NCBI RefSeq assembly: GCF_036373705.1
Contig: NC_089869.1
Coordinates: forward strand, 10,303,676-10,367,675
Reading direction: 5' to 3'
Source of the DNA: Amia ocellicauda
Lineage: Eukaryota; Chordata; Actinopteri; Amiiformes; Amiidae
Length of the DNA stretch: 64,000 nucleotides
Each line of letters starts with the position of its first letter. Position 1 is the first letter of the stretch. The notes under the pieces were generated by a model. That model was not told the DNA's origin. It saw only the letters and a program-made list of their open reading frames with translations, and did not search any database. The position numbers were made by a program, and so were the translations under genes. This document shows, piece after piece, positions 1 through 15,100 of this stretch.

Positions 1-175
1 GCACCTCAATAGGACCTAGCCCCTCCCCAGCCACAGCTGGGACACAAACCCTTGAAGTGGCGTCGGTGGTGGTTTGTGAGGGTTTGGTCTCCGCTGGCTC
101 GTACTCGTGTCAGATGCGCGTGAGCCTGGCTCAGCGTGGAGATGGGGGGGCGGGTCTGCAGCGCGCCCCGCTCTG
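1..175 (-). other. SUFU: SUFU 3' UTR, cut by window edge
   Basis: Sequence after the SUFU stop codon on the minus strand. It is GC-rich and contains no AATAAA signal, so the transcript end lies beyond the left edge of the window. Confidence 0.6.
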
Positions 176-3100
176 CTACTGCAGAGGGTTGTCGAACACA
201 GAGTCGGGCAGGATGGAGATCTTCAGCTTCTTCTCTGGCCAGCTGTACTCCTTAGGCAGTTTAGTCTTTGGAAAGGGCAATGGAATTAATTAATACAAAT
301 AAATACATATGCAGTCATTCTAAGAACAGGCACTGCTTAATAATGAATTGGGTTTATAAGAATCACTATCCACTGATATCTAGATTAGTTGTAGTGTGCA
401 TAAAGGGAAGAACATCCCATTGCTTCTGTTACTGTGATTTTCTGTGCATATACATTTATTCTGATTGAATGAATGGCTGCAGTTAGGCTGGTGTAAAGAC
501 AATTGGTTAACTATCAATGAATTGCTTGTAGGAAACAACCGCACTCCCCAAAACAAATAGAAGCAAAATCCAGCCTACATCAGGGAAAGTTAGTGATCCT
601 CACTTCAACATAACAGGGAATGCTATGAATTTAGGGGGATGATAAAATGTTGCTAGTAAAAATACCCTGTACTGATAAATCTACAGTACACATCTTGTCT
701 CAGCTTTCTAGTTCACAATAGCAAGTAGTGGAACATCTTAAGATTATACATAAAAAAAGATCTAATCATGATGCAAGAAAAATGACTACAGCATTTTAGG
801 CCATGTGGAAAGAAACTAATTGGGAACATATTCCAAGGAGGTAATGATCCAGAAATGATGCACACCTTTCAGATGGAAACTGGTTTAAAATATCTGGAGT
901 AAATGAAAATAAGCATGAATAAGCAAGTAAAGACAAACCTTAAGGTATTCTTATAAATATGCACAGGGCTGGATGTAAAATAACACAAAATTAAACCACA
1001 ACAAAAAAGCTATACTATAGCCTTAAACAAAAAAATAAAAATAAAGGAAATAAAATCATACCTCCAGAAGAGCAGTCAGATCTTCGAGGTCATCAAGCAT
1101 TCTTTCTACAAACTCTTCTGTCAGCAATATCTGCAGGAAACAAAAATCCAGAAACCCAGAGTTTAGACCATTATACTACATTAGACATTTTTTCTTCATA
1201 TTCTTCAGTTTCTCTGCTATGAAACTGCTCATCAGAGTTTGTTATTATAGATCCTTCATCACACAAAGCGAGGCAGTGCCAGGAGAACGAGAGCGCCTGC
1301 TTTCATATCCCTTTGGTCTTCCGTCGTGGTTTCTTAAGCCGTGGCCTAACTTGGCAGGAGTGTGTCTTATGTAACCTTGGTTGCTGGGATTCTGTGCTGC
1401 CTGGGGTTTATGATGCATTTTTCTTCACGTGGGAGCTAGGTCTGCGCTGTTTATAGCTGTGCATGATCTACCTCGCAGATCTCAGCAGGAAATGACTCCC
1501 ACGGACCCAGGAATGCACTACCGGTTTCAGCTGGGAGGGCGGAATAACTAATCTATCTTTATTGCAGATAATTATACTTTCATGGTTGAAATGGGCAGTA
1601 GAGGCCCCCCGTTCAGCCTTGTCTACCTGTAGCCAGGGCCCGTGGGCAGCATACGGGTGCTCCTCCGTGGCAAAGGCCCCCTCCACACCTGTCGATACAA
1701 ACGTGATTGCAGTGTCGCCAGTAATACTTTTATATGTGAAATGCCTTCCGTGAAGCAGACGACCCCTACAGGAAAAAGAAAACATGAGGATTGATATTAA
1801 ACATGCTTAAATATGATCCAAGATTCAAGTTTGTGTTTTCCCAAAGCTTATATACAATGTGCTATACGTACACAATATGAATAGGGTAACGTCAATATTT
1901 TTAAAAATCATCCACAGAAACTTAAACTTCCTTACCTTCAGAATTGCCTTATTTTTCTTTTACTCTCCACAACTTGTACAAAGTAAAACCTATTAACCTG
2001 TCACACACACACAAAAAAGAAAGAACCAATCTTGGACTTGCTGTTCCCCGAAACACAGTGGCGCCAGTCTCTATTCTGCACAAAGGACTCTCTGTGAGAT
2101 CACCCAGGATTCAGTTTCCTTTTACACAAAAAGATGACAGGAAACGGTTCATCTTCAGGCATTCAGTGTCAGCTAGGCTTATTACCCACACCTGGGAGAG
2201 GGGAGTTAAGGAACTGATAAAATCACAGTTTTCTCCAATCTTATCCACTGTCAGTCGCTAATAGATTCCCCCAACCACCCCCCCACCATCTAAATTGGAA
2301 TACAAGGGAAAATTGACTGTTCCTGTGATCCTGAATGTGGATTCATAAAACTGCTCAACTTATCCAGACAGTTTGATAGCCAACATTTTGATTGAATTCA
2401 CAGTTTAGTCCTTTAATAACATTATTTTTACACCATGTCCATACTTATAATTTTGTGGTACAGGAGCCAGAACAGAAAGTTTAATTGTGAATTTCTGTCA
2501 TTGGGATTAGTTTCATTTACAGTCCTTGGAGGGTGTTCTGGAAAGTGAATACTTAGGCTAATCATCTGTTACTGGCCTGTTCTTCTCACTTTTGGCCAAG
2601 ATATTCTTATTTCCACGTATGTACGTACATATGTACACACACACACACACACACCTTCCGAAGAGCTGATTGGATTGTTAATTGGACAGTGGAGTTTGAT
2701 GCAAAAACAGATGATCGTACAACAGAACAGGAAGGAAGATTAATGAAGCAGGCAAAATGACAAAGAAAAAGTCAGTCACTTAGGTCATGTGGGAGGTGTA
2801 GGCAGTCAACAGTGTATACAGTGTGTGAGAAGATGTGGCTCTTTTCGTGCTGCTTGTGTTGCGGTGTTGGAGATAAACAGTTGTGAGAGCAGCTGGTGGT
2901 AGTTAGCAGCTGCCGGTGTGTGAGCTGGCACCGAGGTAGCGGCACCTTGTGCGTCTTTTTTGCACTCTGCGATTAAAGCAAAGACTGTTGACAGACTGCA
3001 AATTGGTTTCAGTAGCGTTTGTTTTCTCCTTTTGTGGACATCGTCATATGGATACTGTGTGCAAGACATTTAAATCAGTGGCCTTAGAAAAACAAACAAA

Positions 3101-6100
3101 ACATGGCTGGTAATGAGAAAATACTTCAGATTTGTTAAGTTTATTTCTCCTGTCATCTCCCTACAGTAGACAACAGGTAGATTTCTTCATGTCAATCCCA
3201 TCTCCAATCTGTAAACAGCGTTAGCTTTACAAGGGTGGATCAGGATACTAAAGCTCAGTTTATAGCACAAAGGGAACACTGAAACTACCATATCAACATG
3301 AAATAGGAGAACTTCACAGGAATGTCAAGTGTTGGGAATGTATTCCATTTTCAAAAGAATCCGAATACTTGCTACTCTGATAAGTTGTACTATTTCAAAT
3401 GTACAGATTTCCTCACCTCCTAAAACTATAGGAAATTTGTCAGTACAAGTTAAAATAAAAATGGAATCAAGGTGTGATTTAGTAGTTGTTTGAAATTATA
3501 TTTCCCTATAAAACAGCATGAAGGCACCGCACCATCTAACAGAACTGTCAATCTTCGGGTTAGGTTTATGCCAGGGGTGTCACAATCACTGCCTGGAGGG
3601 TCGGTGTCCTGGCTTTCATTCCACTGAACAGCAATCCACTGGTTTAACCGTGTGATTAATTAAACCAATGTAAGCCTTCACTACAAGCCTCAAAAATGCT
3701 TTATAGAAACTGCTAGTTCAATGCATCTTTTATGTCATCAACTACACACGACCATAAATATTCAAACCACAGCTCTGGAGGACTGGATTGGGTTTAGTGA
3801 ATGCAGGGTTTATGTATTGCGCCAACTTGAAACCAAAGGAAACGTTTTGACTGCAGCAAAGGAGCCCTGCAGAAGGCCAGAGGTGGCAACGTCGGACTAA
3901 CACGTTTTTGGAGGCTGAAGAGAATCCCCGAGTGCATAGCTGTCGAGGATGCTGCTTACCTCAGGCACAGTGGGATGAGCGTCCCGGACTCCTGGTTAAA
4001 CTTCAGATGCACGCTCTCCAGTTGCCGGGTGCGCACCAACTCGTGGGGAACGATGGCGGCCGAGCTCTCGCTCTCCAGGCTGTCCTTGCGACTCCTGCGA
4101 ACGGGAGCACACAGGTTGACCAGGGCCTCCCCTTTGTGACACGGACACACGTCTATGGTTAAGAGGTTCCTACTGATCACAATGCCCGGCAAAACAACAC
4201 AAAGCTGTGCAAAAAGAGATGATCACAGGCTTTTGGGAGGACTCACCCAGATGGGGACATTAACTCTGATTTACACTGGTAGAGAACATGTGTAGATCCA
4301 AGTCTGAAGCTGGCATGATCTTTATGCCTTTTGAAAATCTAGGCTCGTTTTATGTGAAAAGATCTGGAGAAGGGTTTCTGAACACAGAAACAGCCGGCTA
4401 CACAGAACACAGCCTTTCACCTCTGAGAAATTACATCTGCAGAGCAGCACAGGGAAGACAATAAATATGAATAAATAATGAATCCAGGAGTCATCACAAT
4501 CTCCAATGATGCAAAAAAAAAAAAAAAAAAACTATTAAAATATGCAACATACCCATACTTTCCACACTGAAGGTGTCATGTTTAAAGTGACAGGAATGAT
4601 TTTTACAACCACAAATGAGAAATTCATAGCATCTCAGTAACAGGTCTGACAAGATTTTTTTTTAATTAATTGACACAGGAGATAACAGGCCTCTCCCCCT
4701 CTCCCCCTTGTTTTAAAAGAAAAAGAAAATCATAGCACCAGACATTACTGTTGATGACGGGGGGGTCACGAAGTCTGCATGTCAAAAGGATGAGTCTACT
4801 GCAGTAACACGTCATGTCTCCTTGCGTTTATTCTATGACAAAGGGAGGGGTACTATTTAATGTGTAAGCTATTGCTAACTTGGGGGATTTGAGAAAAACC
4901 TAACCGATCATAATGTTTTGCAGGTTTCACCTAAGAAATGTTAACTGGCCTTCCAGACTTCTCAGTTATAGAGACAATCTCCAACTCTCAGAGTGGCATA
5001 TACATATTACAAAAAAATAAAAAATAAAAGACTACCTTTCCAGATATGAGCCTGGTGTGGCATTACCACTAATGCCTCCCACCTGCCATATGTACCTCCA
5101 GACACACCTGCTACTGGGCCAATATAAGACTGCTGTTCCAGTATCAGGTGTGCCTGGAAGTACAGATCTATTAGGGAGGGAGAGAGCTGAACAGTACTGT
5201 ATTGAAAGCCTCTTGCCTGAGAGATAAGATAAGAGAATGTGGTGAATCTGTGTTTGGCACTTGACAAACTGTAGGTGCTGGGGATGCAGTCTCACCCTGT
5301 GCCCCGTGCCCAAATTAACACCAACAAACCAAACACTCAAAATGTGTGGCTCCATTACCGGCGAATACCATTTTTAAAAGACCATCATAATCCGTCAACT
5401 CGAGCAATCACGCCCCTGCTAAATCTGCTCTGGAGTGAACAAACAAAATACAGTTTACACCCCTATTAGCCCCCTGGACAACTTCCGTGAGGTCTCCAGT
5501 TAATGACTGACGAGAGTAGACTGACTGCTATATTAACTCTCCAATAAAAGGGAGGTCTAGGTGTAGCCTTGGAAACAAGGAATATAGACAAGGTGACTAC
5601 AAAGTTGTTCTAGCACACAGTGGTTTTCACAATTTGTCGCCTACCTTGCTTGGATCACCCAACATTGTTGCTAACTGAAAGCTCTTTGAATATAAACACA
5701 ACAACATTACCCGTAAAAATATAATCAGGGGTAATTTTGATACTACCACCCCCTTTTTTTAATCCATCTAATCCCAAAACAAAATGCTTAAATGAAATGC
5801 AAGGGGACGAACACAAAGCAACAGGCTTTCTAAGATATCACAGATTCTTTCTTCATGGTTTGTGCTTACCTTGCCGTCTGCTGGCTCTGCAAATGGCCCA
5901 CTGATTGTCTATGGAGAAATTAGGGGGAGATTTGTACCAGAGCAAAATGATAAATATTTATATAAATGTAAGTACTGTCTATTACAAGTAACGACTGCCA
6001 ACAGACATTTAAAGGTGGCTTTCTTCAATTACATTTTAACAAACTAGAAGAAAATCTTTGGACTCTCCTCAGTGCAATCTACATTCGACAGTTCATCATA

Positions 6101-9100
6101 CTAAACAGTTCTTAACAACAGGTTGAATGGGTCTGGTTAAAGCCGATTTATCTATAGGGACACATAATTCATTACCATTTGGAAAAGCTCTGCCACTAAG
6201 ACATTCTAGAAGTGAGTTACTACTGTGGCAGGAAGTCATAAAATTCCACAGTTCTGGGAAGAAAAGAAAAATACATACACACACATGATACACACATATA
6301 TTCAGTCATTCAGTGCAGATTACATTTTGGGGTTTAAAATGGTTTTATCCCTCCCAGAGAAGCTTGTGTGAATCTTCACACTGCTGTGGAGCATTAAGGT
6401 CCAGCAGGGGGGGGTACAGAGCACTGTTGACCACAGAGGTCACACTATGGCCTACACTAGACAAGCCCCTCGTCCCACACCCTTCACTCTTATAGAAACC
6501 CTGTTTGCAACTCCAGTTGTTCACATTCCTGTCCTGCAATTCCCTTAAAGGTTACCGACACAACCAGTCCCCTGTGAGAGAGCAGCCTGGCTCCATGTCT
6601 CCCGTTAGTCAGATCAGTTCAGAGCAGACAAAACCTGGTGTATGATTGCTCAGTTTCATTACAAAAACGGTTGTCCTACGGCCTGAACCGTGAGTCCAGA
6701 CTGAACCAACACCGACCACCCTCCCACCCACCCTTGTGCTGGACCTTCCAGATGTTAGGGGCCAAAAATCGAGCAAGCATGATGGAGACAAAAAAAAAAA
6801 GTTTCTGGATCCAGTGGAAGGGTCATTTTGGACAGAAAAGGCTTCATCCCTCTTCTAGTGGGGCAGCTGAGGAGCCCAGCTCAGCCCAGTCTTGTACAGC
6901 AGACCTAACACCCCCAGCACTGAGCACTGCAATTCAGAGAGAGTAGGGCCCAACATGCACTATGTGTTTGTCCTGAGAGGAATACATCTACCTAAATTCA
7001 GAAGACTGGGAAATTACAACAATGCAGAAGGGAAGGACATGAGTGGATTAGCTGTCAAAGACTGAACTCTGTGGGAAAGTTAAGATAAAGAAGTAGTTTT
7101 CTTTTCTTTTCTCCGCCTCAGAGAACAAAACCATGTAAATGTGTTACATGCATGATGCATGTTTCTAGGCAACTACTTAATGAAACTACAAAAGATCGAG
7201 GGCACTTTATATATGAAACGGCATATTTATAAGTGTGGAAGGGAGGAGGAGGGGGGGGGAGTGTATGCCATGGCAACCACACAAAAGTAAACCAAGGTCA
7301 CCTACAAACAGCTCTCAGAGAATCAGAAGAATTTAATGAACACCAATCCTGAGAAACAATCTGCATCCCCCACAGACACTCAGAGGAGGGTCACAATAAA
7401 ATGTGCTCTTGTGCAAGACTACAATACATTACTCCTTTCCCATTTAAAGACACACATCTCTCATGCAGGACAGGCAAGTTCAGTAATATAGCCATGATGT
7501 TGGCCCTCCAGCAATATGGTAGCACCGGCAGACAAAGGATGTAATTACTGCAGGGTGTAACTTTTCCAGGCAAGCATGGATACATTGAAGAGAGGCAGCT
7601 TCTTTACACAAACTACTCAGACAGGTTCAGGCAGTGAGTGAAACTTGTCATAAAACTCTAGTGCATATAGACACTGGGTATAGGGGAGAAAGAGGTAAAC
7701 TTGGCTAAAGAATTTAAGAGCATGTGAAGACTTACTGGGGCCGGTCATGGTTTTGTCTCTGTCCGCTAATGGGAGGCAACACGGGCTTGCTGTTGATCTC
7801 CAGTCCCTTCCGGAGGGCCTCTCGGATCTGCTCGGTGTCTACAGACAAGCACACCAAAGAAGTCCATTGAAAAAAGTCCACTTCATCAAAACAAGGCTGT
7901 TATATCAGGAGTGGACCTACTAGTTGTTGATTGACATGTAGAGATGATGCATGCTACATTCCAATAATCAATACATGGCCTCTTATTGTAGAATTGAACC
8001 CTAGTTATTTTATAATCTGTAAACACATTTAACATGGACAAAACGGGAAGGTAATGCATCGTTGTTCATCAGCATAATGCACAAATCAGTGGGGAATGTG
8101 TTGTGACCATACGTCTCCCTCAGTATATAGGGAATAACCTTTGCAATTAAAATGCTGTATAGCTTTGATTATGTTCCTGCTTTTAAAAGATGTCCCATTA
8201 TGCACAGGACTTGGCTGGAGAGGAACACCTTGTTCAGGTTTAAAAAAATCTGTTATGCACATCTGAAGCACATTTCCCAGTTTCCCCATAAAGTCGATCA
8301 ATCCGCCTCAGTTTGTGCACCACAGTGTGCCCCGAGCGGTGCTCACCTTTGTCTGACAGGCGGCGCGGCTGGGAGCCGATGCAGATGCTCCGGCTGTCGT
8401 CCTCGTCTTCGGGGGGGCGGCTGAGGTCATCCCAGGCGCACTTGGCACTGACGCCACTCAGGTTGGAGCCGTCTGTCTCAATGCCCTTGTCCACTCTCTC
8501 CTGCTTCAAATCAGCAACCAAAACCAAGCAAAAATCACCACAGGCCCAGGCTGCATAATCTGGGCCAATACTTGCTGCACAATATTCAGCACATGTAAAT
8601 ACTTGAAAACCCTCAGCCTGGTCTAGGAGAATCCCTTAAAAAGTGCATTCTGGGACATGACCACCAGCAGGGGGGGGTATTGTGCTGTGATTAGGAAACG
8701 CATACAGAAAGACCGTTACTGAAATCAACTCTTGTATTCAGTTATCATCTCTTTCTTTATCAGTCCTGACTCGAATGTATTACGAAACTAAGAAAAGCCT
8801 TACTTGGAGGTGTGGGTCGATGTCAAAGATGGTCTCGCCTCTTCTCATGTCTGTGATCAGCCACGGGCCCCCCGCACTTCAGACAAAAGGGAGGAAGGAA
8901 AAGGAATTCTGTTGGTAATGGATTAGAAAACAGCAGCGACCAGGGCTTCACTGACAGATAAACATGGAAAACTAAAACAAACAACCCCCCGCCAAAAACA
9001 AAGAATAGCCTATTGTCTTAAAAACACACTGTAAAACTCCTCTATCTAAAGGCCACATTTTAATGCACTGAAGACACTGCTAAATAATTAAGAGAAAGCA

Positions 9101-12100
9101 CACAATAAATGTAAGTATTAAACAATACAGCTCTGGAAAAAATTAAGAGACCACTGCAAAATTATCAGTTTCTCTGGTTTTACAATTTATAGGTATGCGT
9201 TTGGGTAAAATTAACATTTTTGTTTTATTCTATAAACTACTGACAACATATCTCCCAAATTCCAAATAAAAATATGAATGGAATGGCTGCCATACATGTA
9301 GAGATGCTGATTTAAGAAAAATTTGCAGTGCTCTCAATTTTTTCCAGAGCTGTATGCATCTAATCTTAAAATATTCAAACATAGAAGAAAGTACAGTACA
9401 CCTGGGCAGGTATGCCAAAATACTCACACATGGACGCAGCGTAACAAGTCCAGGATGCCTTGGCCATTCCACTGCTGGGCAGCCTGCAGCTCTTCTGTAC
9501 AAACCCCGACTATCTGGAGAGAGGGAAGCGGGAGGGTGGGGAGTGTAGTACAGTAGGAAAATGTTAAAAAGCGTCTCTGATAAAACATTTAGAAGTCAAA
9601 ATACAATAGCTAATAAAGGAATGAGAACCTGAAAATGCCACATCCCCCCAAAAGAAGTTTCTTCCGTCACACTGCAAGGCTTACCTGTAGAAAAGTAACA
9701 AGGCCGAAGGGGGTCTGCACAGGCTGTAACTGGGGGTCTTCTGTTAGCAGCATGTGTTGGATTCGAGATTCACTGTTGTCTAAAGGACTGTGCCATGAAA
9801 CATGGTCCCCACTGCAGAATGTGTTTTCTGCGAAAGAAGGAAAAAATAAAAACGATCACCTGAAAGCATCTGAAAATGAATAAACCGTTGAATGAATGCG
9901 ATTTTATTTCTGACAGCTGACATTTTATATCTACAGCCCTGGAAGGACCAGGAAGGCCTATCCTTTCATAGAGTAACCCTGATATTCCAATATCTGATCC
10001 ACTTTATACCAATTTCTAGGTTCCAGCCTAGTCCTCAGCTCCACTTAATAAAACCCTTCAAATATATGTAATTTTGAGGATGTAATAAATTACATATTTG
10101 CAGTTATTAAAAAATACTCTAGTACATCTGTAACTTTAGGAGGCTAGAACCAGTGGTGTAGTCAAGGGCAAACGCAGGAATATGCCTTATGTCAACGTAA
10201 TTTGAAGGGAACTTTGCATATGCCCACATAACTTTGGAAGATTTTGCATATAACCTACTGTAATTCCTATAATGAATCTTGTTGTTTGTTCGCCACCCCA
10301 CTCCCTGAATCGCCAGCACACCACCCCATGAATTGCCTGCCAGGTATTAGAGTATAACCACTATTTCAGTCACCACTACAGCACTGACTACAACAAAAAC
10401 TGATTATAGGATTAATTAGACCTTTTTAATTGAATAGGGTACTCTAAAAGTGCACCGTTGTCTTCTGGCTTTGGCTGCAGCTGTGCTCTGTGGATCCGAT
10501 CTGGCATTACCACTTCCCTGCTTCACAGCGGGATTTCCGGAGCAAAACATTGCACTCCTGATACTAGCACTTGCCCTTCTGACAGAAATGGAAAACTTTA
10601 AACCGAGGGCTGGATGATTTTCTTTATCCATTTCTATGAAGAATCTGCAAGCAGAAACAATCTCAAAAATTGGTCTAGAGCCATTCATGCTTAGATAAAA
10701 GCATCGTTACCGATTCCTCAAACTTCCATTCCACTTTAAATTTCAAAACGTATACAATATCCTGGGAGAAACAATTCTGTAGGCATATTTTACATCTGGG
10801 GAAATGTCATCTGCATTTTCAAACATTACATTGTTCAGTCCCATGGTTAAATAGCAGTTAACAAAGACAACATAAGAACAAAACTATCCTGCTTTAAGCA
10901 AAAAAACAAAATAAACATTCTTTTTAACTGAGGATTTAAGTGTTCGGCGAAGACACAAAACCGTGCAGCAGTCCTGAAAGCAGAAACCGAAGACTACAAA
11001 GAAGCCATTCTTAGGAGGCATCTCGGCGCCAAGACCTACTAAACATCAACTGCTAACTCAATTCTATGTGGCCCTGCCTGGCTGAGCCAGGTCCTACTGA
11101 GAAACTCCGCCTTGCCTTGGCCTGGCTCTTTCACATGCTAATGTCACAGCAGGAAGCCCACCTGTTTGCGTCACTGTGGGCCCAGCCAGTCTCCCATTCT
11201 TACCAGCGCTATCACTCAGCCTGCCCACACTGAGCACAGGCAGCCCGAGAGATTACAGGATTAAATGCTCTGTTAATAGACTCTTTAACAATCAAGCAAG
11301 CTCATGAGTAACAATGGTAGCTCTGGTCTGCAGTAGATTACAGTTTGCTTGCCATTGTATTCAATGCCCGTAAACCCATTTGGAGTTGCTTTATTTGGGT
11401 GCTTTTTGATGAAGATTTCATAAGAAGGAAATTATATTCATACACTGATGTCATACTGCAAGCACTGTAGGTACAGAGACAACACCACTGTTCGCCACAC
11501 TTAAATTTCAAATCAAGCATACAGGGTAGTATCTGGCAAGCTCCCCCTCTGCTAGAGGGTGTGGGTGTTACCAATATGAGCCAGTGAGGACACCTTGCTT
11601 TAAATTCACCCGACACCGGCCCAATGACTCACCTCCCCAAATCTTTGCAGTCATAAACATTCTTTTAAGTGAAGAATAACCTCCTGGAAATAATCCTCAT
11701 TAATTAACACACCCAGGAGAAGAAGCATTAGGGATGCCACTGGCACAGAGATTGGACAAGTCACAGCTTGCTGAGAGAGATGCCTTTAAGAGTAGCAGGT
11801 CAGATTAGCCAGCCCAGTGAACATCATCTGGCAAAATGGGAGTAAAAATATAACCAGTCTTAAAATGTTTAACTTTTAGACTTTGCAGGAACCTGCTTTG
11901 CAAACCACACCATAAGCAACAAAGTATTGGGCTCTGATGGTCTCTGGGACAGTTTTAACCCCGTTTTAACTTGAAAGTTTCATTACTTGCTCCTGAATGA
12001 TCTACATTTTTGTTTTTTTAGTGTTTACTTTGTTTCCAAGCAACCAAGTAAATGAGAGCAGCAGGCCCCCCATACAGGAAAGCTGAGGGAACTGATAAAG

Positions 12101-15100
12101 AACCGACAGCAAGTAAGGGGGGCTTAACACTTTGTACCACTAGACCGCAAGTCCTGAGAAGGTAAACCATGCTATTTGCAAAGGAACTATCAAATGACCA
12201 TTATCAGGAAGCCTTTATTACATGATTACTGACCCCATTAGTTAATATTTGGATGGGGGGATCATTTTAGCTGTGGTCCTGGTTTAGGCATGTACAATCA
12301 TAGATCAGAATGGCTATTTATTGCATTCATATGAACCACCAGCATGAGGCTATAAAATAAAACGAATGGGTCCATGTTGTTTTTCTACTTTCCAGACGCC
12401 CATTTCCAGTAGCACACAGGAATGTAAGCTGTGGAACTGCCTTCGTATGGTTGTGTGAAAGCTATGCATGTCTTTCTGACCAGGGGGGAGGGAGAAAGAG
12501 AAAAAGAAGCATGGATTAACACTGAATTTAAGGTGGTGAGGGACAGTGAAGCGGGGGAAAGGAGGAGGCGTGTTGTAACTGTAGGAGCTGGCAGGGGAAT
12601 GCATCTGCCAGGGCCCGGTGTTTCAGTCGAGCCGAGAGCACAGAGGCTCCTGCAGTAATCTGTGCTGAGAACTGCAGCCCACCCAGGTGCAAATTGACCC
12701 CAGCTGGAGTGAAGTAAGCTGGAGAATAGCCTGCAGCCCCTCTCTCTAATGTATACATTAGAGGCAGCTCTGGGGTTCACAAGACCTAGCAAATTGAAAA
12801 CATGAAAAGGACCAGGTTTTTGCAGTCTGACGGGTAAAAAATAAAAATATTCTCTTGCCGTCATAACAGACTAGAGAAGAAAAAGAAAATCCAATGAGAA
12901 AGGCTTTTCTGATCAGTGTTAAAGCAAAGGAAAATAAGTTAGAAATCAGAAGGTTTACACCTCCTCCTCCCAGTCAGGGAAAAGAGAGAGAGAGAGACAC
13001 ACACACACCTCTTAGTAAGCCAGCTCCCTCTATTGTGAGGCAACAGCAGATCATGCTATAATTGCACTGAAAATTCTTTGCCTTTAATTGTTAACCTGAC
13101 ATTTCCTTGCAGCCCCCAAGCTACTTCTGGAAACATTAACTTGACTTTGTTGACACTGTCTGCCGAAATACCGTACTCAGCTTACAAATGTGCCATTGAT
13201 GTCATGGAGCGATTGCAAAGATGCCCCCCAGTTGTTGCTATATACAGATCAGTTTAAATTGACAGTTTTGAAACAGTGCACAATTACTTACATATAAAGG
13301 AGGAGGGCAAAAAAAAAAAAAAAAAACTCAAACCACAAATAAATCATTACAATATTCTCCCTGGGACGTTTTTATGGCTTAAAAGTACGTAGTCCAGAGT
13401 TATAAGTGTTTTGTGTTTCTGTACGTCTTAGTGTTTTTTAAAGCTACAGACTTCAAACAGCCGCACAGAAATGCTATATTCACTTAAAACGAAGTTTCAG
13501 CAGACAGATATTTTGGCAGTCTTTTTGCCGAAAGCTGATGGGAAGTCTCTTTTAACAGATTATCTACTGTACTGCCAAGATGCTAATGGTTTCTTGATAA
13601 GTATTTTGGGCGCTGGAAAACGCTCCATTGGGTATTCATTCTGTGCTTTTCTTTTCTGTTGCTTTCTGATCTGCAGAACAATGTTCTCTATTTAATGCTA
13701 TTTTAAGTCAGAGTTTTGAACATCAAACTCTTTCACGCTATCCCATTGTAGGATCTTCCTTTAACTTTCTTTTTTCATTAACAATACAGTATTCAACCAT
13801 CTATTTATATTACTTCTAGTGAAGAAACTTACTGTAAACAACTCCTTCAGTGGCTCTATGGGCTGGGGTTTTCACACTCAGTGCTGAAGGATACCCTGCT
13901 AGTCAATGGGGATTATTTTGGCTGACTGGTCAGACAATGGCCCAGCTGTGGAGCCTTTATTCTCTCTGACGTGAGGTGTGGTGTGGGCCACTGGATGAGG
14001 ATGGCTGCGGGGCTGGGAATGAACACTAATGTTTGGCAGATGCATCAAGCTCCTCCAGGAGAAAGCTCTTCCATGGCTTTGGCAACAGTTATCTATGGAA
14101 TATCAGGCCCCAGCTCCAATTATCCATCAGAGCCTACGTGAATTCCATTCCGGAACTAGTGTTGCAATTGATAAAAAGCAGAATGACAGCGGTAGAAATG
14201 TGCAGGTTGAATTCAGATGGAATTGCAACTGGACAAAAAGCAATTGACCCCAATAAGGAGAGTATAAAACAGAGCATCACAAAAGTACCACGTCCCCAGA
14301 GATATTTCTCAATAAGCCTACTGTTTGGCCTTTCCTACACAGATCCCCACACATCATGCCGAGGACACAAACAGGCTGATCTGACACAGAATGCGAACTG
14401 CATGAAAACTGCTACAGCCCATTCAGATCTTGCCAGAGCTGCAAATCGTTGTAGGTTAGGGATTCTTGCCAAAGCTGCTTATTTGGGTGTGTGCTTCAGC
14501 GTACCTGACTGGAAGACGTATCTGGCAAGTCCCTGCATGAGCTCGGCAGGCCAGGTGGGTGGTGCGGTCTCTCCAGCTTCCCTCTTCAGCCTGAATGTCA
14601 GCTCAAATCCAAACCCACTGGGACCATCTTGGCCTGTAAATCTAATCAAAAACAAGGGTCACAAACCAGGTTCACGATCTTGCAATCCCATTTTAAAACA
14701 CAAGCTATAAAGGAAGACCTCCCTGAGGCTAACCCTTGCTCTGTTTTCAGTTAAGAGTTTATTAAAACAACGATCTTGCAATGAAAACATTTCACATTTC
14801 AAAATGAAAGTCACTCCAATAAAATGATGAATTAGCAGGAACATAGCTCAGTGCTGTAAATATCAGTGTGCTTTATTTTCAGTGGAGGAAAGCAGGGTCT
14901 AAAATGTGGAGATGTGTATACTTGAAGCACCAGTGTCTGATCAGGTGCTTATGTACAATTAAAAATATATATATATATTATAAACCGAAAATACATGAGA
15001 ATTAAGTGTTGCAAGACTCATTTAAAACACTACATAGAGAGGTAGAAGAACTAAATTGTAGAACGGCTTTTAGAATATAGATTTTTTTTGTTCCTTTGGG

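Noticed and set aside
12385..12864. 159-codon minus-strand frame in SUFU intron 3
   Set aside because: No recognisable motif, low-complexity Ser/Leu composition and no splice context.
14033..14710. 225-codon plus-strand open frame
   Set aside because: It overlaps SUFU exon 3 in antisense and shows no domain.
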